Source of the DNA: Olleya sediminilitoris
GTDB lineage: Bacteria; Bacteroidota; Bacteroidia; Flavobacteriales; Flavobacteriaceae
Length of the DNA stretch: 64,000 nucleotides
Direction: 5' to 3'
Assembly (NCBI RefSeq): GCF_016785945.1
Contig: NZ_JAEMEF010000001.1
Coordinates: 186,001 to 250,000 of the forward strand
The notes under the pieces are model-generated. The model ran no database searches and had not been told where the DNA came from. It worked only from the letters and a program-made list of their open reading frames with translations. Every line of letters begins with the position of its first letter. Position 1 is the first letter of the stretch. The position numbers and the translations under genes are program-made. Below are positions 56,980 to 64,000 of this stretch, one piece after another.

Positions 56980-57969
56980 ATGAGAGTAGCAGTAGTTGGA
57001 GCAACCGGAATGGTTGGCGAAGTAATGCGTAAAGTATTAGAAGAAAGACAGTTTCCTATAACAGAATTTATTCCTGTAGCGTCAGAACGCTCAGTAGGAA
57101 AATCCATTGCGTTTAACGGTAAAGATTACACCATAGTAAGCTTAAAAGATGCAGTAAATGCCAAACCTGATATTGCTTTATTTTCTGCAGGTGGAAGTAC
57201 ATCTTTAGAATGGGCTCCAAAATTTGCAGAAGTTGGAACCACTGTAATTGATAATTCTTCGGCTTGGAGAATGGACGAAAACAAAAAATTAGTTGTTCCA
57301 GAAATTAATGCTAATCAGTTAACAAAAGACGACAAGATTATTGCTAACCCAAACTGCTCTACCATTCAAATGGTAATGTGCTTAGCTCCTCTTCATGAAA
57401 AATATAAAATTAAACGTATTGTAGTTTCTACATATCAATCTATTTCTGGTACAGGTGTTAAAGCTGTTCAGCAATTAGAAAACGAATTAGCTGGTGTTGA
57501 TGGTGAAATGGCTTACCACTACCCAATCTTTAAAAATGCAATTCCACATTGTGATGTTTTTGAAGACAATGGTTATACCAAAGAGGAATTAAAACTGGTC
57601 AATGAAACCAGAAAAATATTAAACGATAATACTATTGCTGTTACAGCAACAGCTGTTAGAATACCTACAGCTGGAGGTCATAGTGAGTCTGTAAATATTG
57701 CTTTTGAAAACGATTATGATTTGACAGAAGTAAGAGAATTACTAAGTCAAACAGATGGTGTTGTAGTACAAGACAATGTAGACGTAAACACCTATCCAAT
57801 GCCACTTTATGCCAATGGTAAAGACGAGGTTTTTGTAGGTCGTATTAGACGTGATTTATCTCAAGAAAACTCAATTAACATGTGGATTGTTAGTGACAAT
57901 TTACGTAAAGGTGCTGCTACAAATACAGTACAAATAGCCGAATATTTAGTTAAAAATAAATTAGTGTAA
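56980..57969 (+). CDS. asd: Aspartate-semialdehyde dehydrogenase
   Basis: Reduces aspartyl phosphate to aspartate semialdehyde in lysine, threonine and methionine synthesis, 329 aa. Seen: NADP fold VVGATGMVGEVM, the catalytic cysteine in NPNCSTIQMV, the substrate segment YQSISGTGVKAVQQL, and the catalytic histidine in GGHSESVNIAF. No lysC is adjacent. It ends at a strong hairpin at 57998-58032. Confidence 0.97.
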   Translation: MRVAVVGATGMVGEVMRKVLEERQFPITEFIPVASERSVGKSIAFNGKDYTIVSLKDAVNAKPDIALFSAGGSTSLEWAPKFAEVGTTVIDNSSAWRMDENKKLVVPEINANQLTKDDKIIANPNCSTIQMVMCLAPLHEKYKIKRIVVSTYQSISGTGVKAVQQLENELAGVDGEMAYHYPIFKNAIPHCDVFEDNGYTKEELKLVNETRKILNDNTIAVTATAVRIPTAGGHSESVNIAFENDYDLTEVRELLSQTDGVVVQDNVDVNTYPMPLYANGKDEVFVGRIRRDLSQENSINMWIVSDNLRKGAATNTVQIAEYLVKNKLV

Positions 57970-57997
57970 ACACTACACATATTTTCTGTAATTTATT

Positions 57998-58032
57998 AAA
58001 AAGCGTTTGTTTTAGTTAACAAACGCTTTTTT
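57998..58032 (+). terminator. Rho-independent terminator after asd
   Basis: AAAAGCGTTTGTT and AACAAACGCTTTT arms with a short loop and T-run, 29 bp after the stop. Confidence 0.9.
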
Positions 58033-58070
58033 GTTTAAATTTATGATCACAACCAAAACGTATTTTAAAA

Positions 58071-60245
58071 ATGAAAAAAATAGCACTTGGCTTATTAACA
58101 TTGTCCATAATTATGTCCTGTAAAGAAGAACAAAAACCACAAAAACAAACCAAAAGAGATATAGTTGTAAACTACCCTACTACAAACAAAGTAGATACTG
58201 TTACTAATTATTTTGGTACAGACGTAAAAGATCCTTACAGATGGCTAGAGGACGACAGAAGTCCAGAAACTGAAGCTTGGGTAAAAGCAGAAAACAAAGC
58301 AACACAAGACTACCTAAAAAACATTCCGTACAGAAAAGAATTAAAACAACGCCTTGAAAAGCTATGGAATTACGAAAAAATAGGAGCTCCTTTTAAAGAA
58401 GGAGACTACACTTATTTTTACAAAAATAACGGACTACAAAACCAATATGTAATTTATAGATACAAAACAGGCGAAGACCCAAGTAACGCAACAGTATTTT
58501 TAGATCCAAACACATTTAAAGAAGACGGAACTATTTCTTTAGGAGGTACAAGTTTTTCTAAAAACGGAAAGATTTTAGCGTATTCAATCTCTGAAGGAGG
58601 AAGTGATTGGCGTAAAATTTTAGTAATGGATGTTGAGTCAAAACAAATTATTGAAGACACTTTAGTAGATATTAAATTTAGCGGAATGTCTTGGTACAAA
58701 AACGAAGGTTTTTACTACTCAAGCTATGACAAACCAAAAGGGAGTGAATTATCTGCAAAAACAGATCAACACAAAGTATATTACCATAAACTAGGGACTC
58801 CTCAAAAAGAAGATCAATTAATTTATGGTGGTACAGAAGATGAAAAACATAGATACATTTATGGAAGTGTTACTGAAGATGACAAATATTTAATTATTTC
58901 TCCTAGAGTTTCAACCTCTGGAAACAAATTATTAATTAAAGATTTAACACAACCCAATAGTAGCTTTAAAACAATTCTTAATCATACAGATAGTGACACT
59001 TACATTATCGAAAACGAAGATAGTAAGCTATTTATAGTAACAAATTTAGAGGCTCCAAACCAGAAAATAGTAACTGTTGACGCTGCAAACCCAACTCCAG
59101 AACATTGGGTAGATTTTATACCAGAAACTAAAAATGTTTTAAGTCCGTCTACTGCTGGTGGATACTTTTTTACAGAATATATGATTGATGCAGTATCAAA
59201 AGTAATGCAGTATGATATGACAGGAAAATTAATAAGAGAAGTTAATTTACCTGGTATTGGTAGCGCTGGAGGTTTTAGTGCTAAAAAAGAAGACACTAGT
59301 TTATACTACTCATTTACCAATTACGTTACTCCTGGAAGCATTTATAAATATAATATTAAAGAAGGCTCATCAGAATTATACCGTAAACCAGACATAGATT
59401 TTAATCCAGAAAATTACGAAAGCAAACAAGTATTTTATGCTTCAAAAGATGGAACAAAAGTACCAATGATTATTACACATAAAAAAGGTTTAGAACTTGA
59501 CGGAAAAAATCCAACAATTCTTTATGGATATGGTGGGTTTAACGTTAGTCTAACACCAAGTTTCAGTATTGCTAATGCTGTTTGGATGGAACAAGGTGGT
59601 ATATACGCAGTGCCAAATCTTCGTGGTGGCGGAGAATATGGAAAGGCTTGGCATGATGCAGGAACTCAATTAAAAAAACAAAACGTTTTTGACGATTTTA
59701 TTGCTGCTGCAGAATTTCTTATTGATAACAAATATACTTCTTCAGACTTTTTAGCTATTAGAGGAGGATCAAATGGTGGTTTATTGGTTGGTGCAACCAT
59801 GACACAACGTCCAGATTTAATGAAGGTAGCAATACCTGCTGTAGGTGTTTTAGATATGCTACGCTATCATACATTTACCGCTGGAGCAGGTTGGGCTTAT
59901 GACTATGGTACAGCAGAGGATAATAAAGAAATGTTTGACTACTTAAAAGGTTACTCTCCTGTACACAATGTAAAAAAGGGTGTGCAATATCCTGCAACTA
60001 TGGTCACCACTAGTGACCATGATGACAGAGTAGTACCTGCGCATAGTTTTAAGTTTGCAGCAGAATTACAAGCTAAACAAACAGGAACAAACCCAACGTT
60101 AATTAGAATTGAAACTGATGCTGGTCATGGTGCAGGAACACCTGTTAGTAAAACCATAGAGCAGTATGCAGATATTTATGGTTTTACTTTATATAACATG
60201 GGATTTGATGTTCTTCCAACAGAAATTGAAGAATTTAAAGACTAA
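58071..60245 (+). CDS. Prolyl oligopeptidase family serine peptidase, lipoprotein
   Basis: Cleaves short proline-containing peptides, 724 aa, anchored by lipid in the envelope (lipobox SIIMSC, Cys at residue 17). An N-terminal seven-bladed propeller (about 90-450) covers a C-terminal alpha/beta hydrolase domain. The catalytic serine is in [11 protein letters not shown], Asp in [13 protein letters not shown], and His in DAGHGAGTP. Close to family length (about 690-720). It is the likely origin of peptide uptake or degradation in the periplasm; the substrate is not known. Its own terminator follows. Confidence 0.95.
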   Translation: MKKIALGLLTLSIIMSCKEEQKPQKQTKRDIVVNYPTTNKVDTVTNYFGTDVKDPYRWLEDDRSPETEAWVKAENKATQDYLKNIPYRKELKQRLEKLWNYEKIGAPFKEGDYTYFYKNNGLQNQYVIYRYKTGEDPSNATVFLDPNTFKEDGTISLGGTSFSKNGKILAYSISEGGSDWRKILVMDVESKQIIEDTLVDIKFSGMSWYKNEGFYYSSYDKPKGSELSAKTDQHKVYYHKLGTPQKEDQLIYGGTEDEKHRYIYGSVTEDDKYLIISPRVSTSGNKLLIKDLTQPNSSFKTILNHTDSDTYIIENEDSKLFIVTNLEAPNQKIVTVDAANPTPEHWVDFIPETKNVLSPSTAGGYFFTEYMIDAVSKVMQYDMTGKLIREVNLPGIGSAGGFSAKKEDTSLYYSFTNYVTPGSIYKYNIKEGSSELYRKPDIDFNPENYESKQVFYASKDGTKVPMIITHKKGLELDGKNPTILYGYGGFNVSLTPSFSIANAVWMEQGGIYAVPNLRGGGEYGKAWHDAGTQLKKQNVFDDFIAAAEFLIDNKYTSSDFLAIRGGSNGGLLVGATMTQRPDLMKVAIPAVGVLDMLRYHTFTAGAGWAYDYGTAEDNKEMFDYLKGYSPVHNVKKGVQYPATMVTTSDHDDRVVPAHSFKFAAELQAKQTGTNPTLIRIETDAGHGAGTPVSKTIEQYADIYGFTLYNMGFDVLPTEIEEFKD

Positions 60246-60261
60246 TAACCAATACATTAAT

Positions 60262-60303
60262 AAAAAAAGGTGACTAATATTTTCTATTTGTCACCTTTTT
60301 TTA
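60262..60303. terminator. Rho-independent terminator after prolyl oligopeptidase
   Basis: AAAAAAAGGTGAC and GTCACCTTTTTTT arms with a 15-nt loop. The -7 box of the next gene overlaps its 3' edge. Confidence 0.85.
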
Positions 60304-60309
60304 TATTTG
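60302..60309 (+). promoter_or_regulatory. -7 box TATATTTG for secreted unknown protein
   Basis: Exact TAnnTTTG, 32 bp before the ATG, starting within the preceding terminator's T-run. Confidence 0.35.
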
Positions 60310-60341
60310 TTAAACCTTAACTAACCCAAATAATAATACTG

Positions 60342-61598
60342 ATGAAAAAAACCATCCTACTGGTCTGTTTCGCAATTACATGTTTAAACATCAAAGCACA
60401 AAAAGCAGATGTAAAAACAAAAGAAATTAAAGCTACTTTTGAACAGCCAGAATTTCTTAAAAACATTAAAACTTACAGTTATACTATACAAGATGATGGT
60501 ACCTACTGGAACTACACACCCACAGCACAAAACCCAACGTTAGCATCAAATACTGATGGTATAAATCTTAGTGGATTAGAACGTGTAAAAGATAGTGCTG
60601 ACTTACAAATTGTTGTTGGTTTTTCAGGAAATCAATTAAAAACCAGTCCTGCTTTATACGTTTTACAAGGTACTTACCACATTATGGTACTAAATAAGGA
60701 TAACAAATTATTGTTAACCATAGAAGAATCTGTTGAAAAAAATGTTAATGCAGGAGACAATAGATACAGCATAACAAACCGAGACTCTAGAAACATAACT
60801 AAAGCCCTTATTGTAACAGAACATGTAGAAAAACTTTTAAAGGAATACGAACATTTATTTTCAGGTACTGCAGATTTAAAAGTTCCTTTTGGATTATTCA
60901 AAAAAACAAAAGGTGGTATAGCAGAAAGTTTTAATGAAACTTCAAAACCGTTAATAGACTCAATCATTTCAAACAGTAATAATATTGAAAATATAGATAA
61001 AGCCATTACTTATTGGACAGAGCAATTAGAAGTAGATTTTGGAAAAAAAGTAAAAGACAAAATTAAAAACCGAGTAATTTATGCCAACTTAACGTCGGCT
61101 AATTTACTTAAAAAAGATTTAGATGCTGCTCTAACTAATTTTGAACTTGTTAAGGAAAACACAGGCTTTTTTGACACTTGGACTTCTAGTTACAAAACCA
61201 TTTTTAATCGTTTTGAAAGCTTTAAAGCAATAGGCAATCCTGATAAGCTTACAACCATTAAGCTTACACCTACAAGCACATACCTTATAACACTTCCTGC
61301 AGGTAAATACACCTACAAAAGTAGAGAGGCAATTGATTATCATAAAATTGAAATTGAAAATTTTGTACCTAACGTAAAATCTGGAATAGCGTCTTTAGAC
61401 TCAAAAGTAAAACCAAAAATTTACGTCTATGAAAACGAAACAAAAAAAATTCGTCATTTTGGAGATGGAAACAATACCATCGTTACAAATGAGGGTGAAG
61501 AAATTGTCTTTAAATTGCACAAAGGTGAATACAAAGCTTGTACCAAACAGGATGATGGTACTTATAAAATCTATAACAGAAATACTATTATAAAATAG
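60342..61598 (+). CDS. Secreted protein of unknown function
   Basis: Exported protein of 418 aa: a signal peptide MKKTILLVCFAITCLNIKAQ. The rest has no motif I recognise. The N-terminal part (about 25-130) looks like beta-structure; the middle (about 205-300) is helical with a TPR-like rhythm (AALTNFELVKENTGFF); the last ~100 residues again seem beta-rich, with KPKIYVYENETKKIRHFG and a C-terminal KIYNRNTIIK. No type A or type B T9SS signal is evident, so it is likely periplasmic. Function unknown. Confidence 0.75.
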   Translation: MKKTILLVCFAITCLNIKAQKADVKTKEIKATFEQPEFLKNIKTYSYTIQDDGTYWNYTPTAQNPTLASNTDGINLSGLERVKDSADLQIVVGFSGNQLKTSPALYVLQGTYHIMVLNKDNKLLLTIEESVEKNVNAGDNRYSITNRDSRNITKALIVTEHVEKLLKEYEHLFSGTADLKVPFGLFKKTKGGIAESFNETSKPLIDSIISNSNNIENIDKAITYWTEQLEVDFGKKVKDKIKNRVIYANLTSANLLKKDLDAALTNFELVKENTGFFDTWTSSYKTIFNRFESFKAIGNPDKLTTIKLTPTSTYLITLPAGKYTYKSREAIDYHKIEIENFVPNVKSGIASLDSKVKPKIYVYENETKKIRHFGDGNNTIVTNEGEEIVFKLHKGEYKACTKQDDGTYKIYNRNTIIK

Positions 61599-61617
61599 TA
61601 TACTCTTTTTAAAAATT

Positions 61618-61649
61618 AAAAACCGCTCAAGTTAATGAGCGGTTTTTTT
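61618..61649. terminator. Rho-independent terminator after secreted unknown protein
   Basis: AAAAACCGCTCA and TGAGCGGTTTTT arms with a 6-nt loop and T-run. The next ATG follows only 16 bp later. Confidence 0.85.
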
Positions 61650-61653
61650 ATGT

Positions 61654-61661
61654 TATTTTTG
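61654..61661 (+). promoter_or_regulatory. -7 box TATTTTTG directly before ABC ATPase ATG
   Basis: Exact TAnnTTTG immediately after the terminator, four bases before ATG 61666; a leaderless start is implied if the box is used. Confidence 0.35.
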
Positions 61662-61665
61662 TTAT

Positions 61666-62577
61666 ATGCTTCAAGTAAAAAATCTTTCATTTTCATTTAA
61701 AAAAACTCCTGTTTTAATAGGTATTGATTTTACTGTAAAACAAGGTGAAAACGTCGCTATTATTGGCGAAAGTGGCTCAGGAAAAAGCACTTTATTAAAT
61801 CTTATTTATGGCGAATTTGATTTAGAACAAGGTGAAATATTCTGGAATGATCATCAAATTTTGGGACCAAAATATAACTTAGTTGTTGGTTACGAATTTA
61901 TGAAATATGTCTCACAAGAATTTGACTTAATGCCTTTTATTACTGTAGAAGAAAATATAGGCAAACATCTTTCTAACTTTTTTCCTGAAGAAAAAAAAGC
62001 TCGTACTACAGAATTATTGGAAGTTGTAGAGCTAACAGAATTAGCAAAAACCAAAGTAAAAACCCTGAGTGGAGGACAAAAACAACGTGTTGCTTTAGCA
62101 CGCGCTTTAGCTAAACAACCAGAAATTATTTTATTAGACGAGCCCTTTAGTCATATTGATAATTTCCAGAAACAATCTTTACGCAGAAATGTGTTTAAAT
62201 ATCTTAAAGATAAAAATATTACTTGCCTTGTTGCAACACATGACAAAGAGGACGTTTTGGGTTATGCAGATAGAATGATTGTTTTAAACAATCACAAAAT
62301 AGCTGTTAACAACAGTCCTGAACAATTATTTTTAAATCCCGAAACACCTTTAATTGCTTCCTTTTTTGGAGAATTTAATATAATAGACAATACTATTGTT
62401 TATGCACACCAATTGAAAATTGTTGAGCAATCAAATTTAAAAGCAACAGTTATTGAAAACTATTTTAAAGGCAGTTATTACTTGGTTGAAGCCTACTTGA
62501 ACGACGATATTGTGTTTTTTGAATCAAAACACAAACAAGCATTAAACAAAATAATTAATCTTGAGGTTTGTAAATAA
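61666..62577 (+). CDS. ABC transporter ATP-binding protein (PotA/FbpC-like)
   Basis: Cytoplasmic ATPase of an importer, 303 aa. Seen: Walker A GESGSGKST, the Q-loop near SQEFDLMPF, the signature LSGGQKQRVALARALA, Walker B IILLDEPFSHID, and a H-loop in VATHDKEDV. A TOBE-like C-terminal segment (about 235-303; ATVIENYFKGSYYLVEAYLNDD) suggests the polyamine/iron-type importers. No permease or binding protein lies next to it, so the partner is unknown. The short -7-like box and tight spacing suggest a separate transcript. Confidence 0.87.
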   Translation: MLQVKNLSFSFKKTPVLIGIDFTVKQGENVAIIGESGSGKSTLLNLIYGEFDLEQGEIFWNDHQILGPKYNLVVGYEFMKYVSQEFDLMPFITVEENIGKHLSNFFPEEKKARTTELLEVVELTELAKTKVKTLSGGQKQRVALARALAKQPEIILLDEPFSHIDNFQKQSLRRNVFKYLKDKNITCLVATHDKEDVLGYADRMIVLNNHKIAVNNSPEQLFLNPETPLIASFFGEFNIIDNTIVYAHQLKIVEQSNLKATVIENYFKGSYYLVEAYLNDDIVFFESKHKQALNKIINLEVCK

Positions 62578-62653
62578 GGTCAATCACCTCAACAACAGAC
62601 GTGTAAAAACACAGTTAAATCTCAATAAGGGAAACCTTGAAATAAATGAATAA

Positions 62654-64000
62654 TTAAAAATCTTCACGCTCAGCATATTCTAACCCCTCAGGTAATTCGA
62701 TTGAAGAAAATTCTAAATGTAAAACCCGTCTTGATTTCTGAGAGGTTGTTCTTGATGAAGCGTGTAATAAAAAAGGTTTCATTAATTGAACACCTCCTGA
62801 ATTAACTTCACTTAACAAAGGAATTGAATTATTAGAAATCAATTTGATTTCTTCATCAGTCAATCGTTTATTATGTGATCCAGGAATCACTTTTAAAGCA
62901 CCATTTTTAACCGTAACATCATCTAAATGTATACGCATTGCAAACGTATTTTTAGATATTTTTTCAGGAGGACACACACTAACAACACCTTGTTTATTAG
63001 TCCAAGACTTAAAACCATCTACCTCTTTTTTTTCTAAAACATTTATCGGAACATCTTGATGCCAGTTTACATACCAATTGTCATTAGTGGATTTATCAAA
63101 ATAGATTGCTTTTGTTAAAAATGCCTGTTTATCAATGGACTTAATTACTTTTTTAAAATTTTTATTAAATAAAATAGCTTTTATTTCTGGTATCTTTTTA
63201 AGCACCTCACGCATTCCAAAAGAGGCTTCGTCATTAAACTTAAAATAAGCATCAAATTTTGCCTTTAATTTTCTAATGTCTCTTTTTGTATATACATGAT
63301 TTAAAATTCCAAAACCTTTATATTCTAAACGTCTTGCAATAGTCCGTAAATTTTTGTCGCTAATTTCAGTTTCATAAGCATCAACAGCATCATATAACCG
63401 TTCTTTTATATTTCGTTTTAAACGTTCTGGAGCCAAAACTTTGATACCTTCACCTAAACCTAAAATATCTTTTTCTAACTCAAAATTTAACTGAACCATT
63501 AATGATATTGTGACACCATAATTATCACGACTAATTTCTTTTTGCGAGTGATGTAAAGGTTTTGTCAACACATAAGGCGCTTGCTTATGGGTAACATAAA
63601 GCAATACAGTTTCAGGTTTTAAATTTGGACTAACCGACACTCCAATAGCATTATTATAATATGTTTCAGAGTTAAAATTAGTGTCTAAAACAAATTTAAC
63701 ATCGCTTTTATCGACAGACAAAATTCGGTCTAAAGCCAAATTCATAATACCTTCATTTTTATTTCGTCTACCAATAACAAACCATCTATTTCTAAACTCT
63801 TTTAACAAATAAGGATAAAAAATAAACGTGCTTTCACTTCTAGCTTTAAAAGATTGATATGTAATATTTATTGTTTGTTTTTTTTGGATAAATTGATACA
63901 GTGTATCCAAAAACTCTAAGCCTTTTAAATTTTCATTTTTTTCAAAATCAATTAATGATTTTTCATGTGTCTTTTGTGTATAAACATGATCTTCTAACTT
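62654..64000 (-). CDS. WYL-domain protein fused to phytanoyl-CoA dioxygenase-like domain, partial
   Basis: One continuous frame, cut by the right edge; about 448 residues are visible. The first ~180 are a WYL domain and its C-terminal extension (FEKNENLKGLEFLDTLYQ, ITYQSFKARSE, YPYLLKEFRNRWFVIG, ILGLGEGIKVLAPERL). WYL regulators normally have an N-terminal helix-turn-helix, which would lie beyond the edge. The last ~260 are a PhyH-type Fe(II)/2-oxoglutarate dioxygenase: Fe ligands in WHQD (His at 63059-63061, Asp 63053-63055), the distal His in LLHASS (62762-62764), and the Arg pair in KSRRVLHLEF. No stop or frameshift separates them. A plausible reading is a transcription factor that senses or modifies something through its dioxygenase; the ligand is unknown. 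Confidence 0.8.
   Translation of the reverse strand, partial: KLEDHVYTQKTHEKSLIDFEKNENLKGLEFLDTLYQFIQKKQTINITYQSFKARSESTFIFYPYLLKEFRNRWFVIGRRNKNEGIMNLALDRILSVDKSDVKFVLDTNFNSETYYNNAIGVSVSPNLKPETVLLYVTHKQAPYVLTKPLHHSQKEISRDNYGVTISLMVQLNFELEKDILGLGEGIKVLAPERLKRNIKERLYDAVDAYETEISDKNLRTIARRLEYKGFGILNHVYTKRDIRKLKAKFDAYFKFNDEASFGMREVLKKIPEIKAILFNKNFKKVIKSIDKQAFLTKAIYFDKSTNDNWYVNWHQDVPINVLEKKEVDGFKSWTNKQGVVSVCPPEKISKNTFAMRIHLDDVTVKNGALKVIPGSHNKRLTDEEIKLISNNSIPLLSEVNSGGVQLMKPFLLHASSRTTSQKSRRVLHLEFSSIELPEGLEYAEREDF

Noticed and set aside
62578-62653. Possible hairpin AAGG-GAAA-CCTT between the ABC ATPase and the WYL-dioxygenase gene
   Set aside because: Only a 4-bp stem, without a T-run on either side, so it is not a convincing terminator.
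1-64000. tRNA, rRNA, CRISPR array, insertion sequence, prophage or toxin-antitoxin locus
   Set aside because: I looked for T-loop-like GTTCRA-type words, regular spaced repeats, transposase or integrase motifs and phage genes and saw none that hold up by eye; a tRNAscan or profile search would be needed for certainty.

Overview
The window is AT-rich, gene-dense chromosomal DNA from a member of the Bacteroidota, almost certainly a marine Flavobacteriaceae (Olleya/Lacinutrix/Psychroserpens-like; the genus is not resolved here). The evidence is two very large secreted proteins with type B sorting domains of the type IX secretion system (T9SS), a PorP/SprF plus PorE-like OmpA pair, the acpP-fabF-rnc-IPExxxVDY-pyk cluster, a 632-aa PurF, and -7 boxes of the Bacteroidota form TAnnTTTG. 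No rRNA, tRNA, CRISPR array, insertion sequence or prophage was seen. No stretch above 300 bases lacks a gene.

Layout. 1-1523 (-): aminoadipate-semialdehyde-type aldehyde dehydrogenase, cut by the left edge. 1779-9761 (+): thioester alpha-2-macroglobulin lipoprotein followed by penicillin-binding protein 1C. 9944-18448 (+): an operon of giant adhesin-like protein, PorP/SprF and PorE-like OmpA protein. 18543-20471: CYTH phosphatase, DNA polymerase IV, small unknown. 20637-24955 (-): acyl carrier protein, FabF, RNase III, IPExxxVDY protein, pyruvate kinase. 25137-29338 (+): PurN, RNase H, PfkB kinase, PurF. 29339-29599: an intergenic region with a candidate small RNA. 29600-30208 (-): superoxide dismutase. 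30401-40033 (+): AddA-like helicase-nuclease, Kbl, OmpA with TSP3 repeats, AddB-like nuclease, alpha/beta hydrolase. 40099-49853: stress protein, MATE pump, two tiny membrane proteins, 2OG oxygenase, QueD, a GC-rich intergenic element, LpxH, MFS, RecJ, OsmC, AhpD-like, HopJ, RsmI. 49947-56831: DUF11 T9SS protein, DoxX, unknown, thymidine kinase, alanine racemase, MscL. 56980-62577 (+): Asd, prolyl oligopeptidase, unknown secreted protein, ABC ATPase. 62654-64000 (-): a WYL-domain regulator fused to a phytanoyl-CoA-dioxygenase-like domain, cut by the right edge.

Functional themes: envelope defence and peptidoglycan synthesis (A2M/PbpC), gliding or adhesion surface proteins exported by T9SS, DNA repair (DinB, AddAB, RecJ), purine synthesis, and fatty acid synthesis. 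Most of the window is ordinary flavobacterial housekeeping. The items most worth a second look are the WYL-dioxygenase fusion, a dispersed 15-bp motif (TTCCGCGWAAGCGAT) found inside several genes, a candidate ~70-nt RNA with its own promoter and terminator, two tandem micro-ORFs, a GC-rich intergenic element with inverted ends, and an AddB-like protein that has lost the iron-sulfur cysteines.
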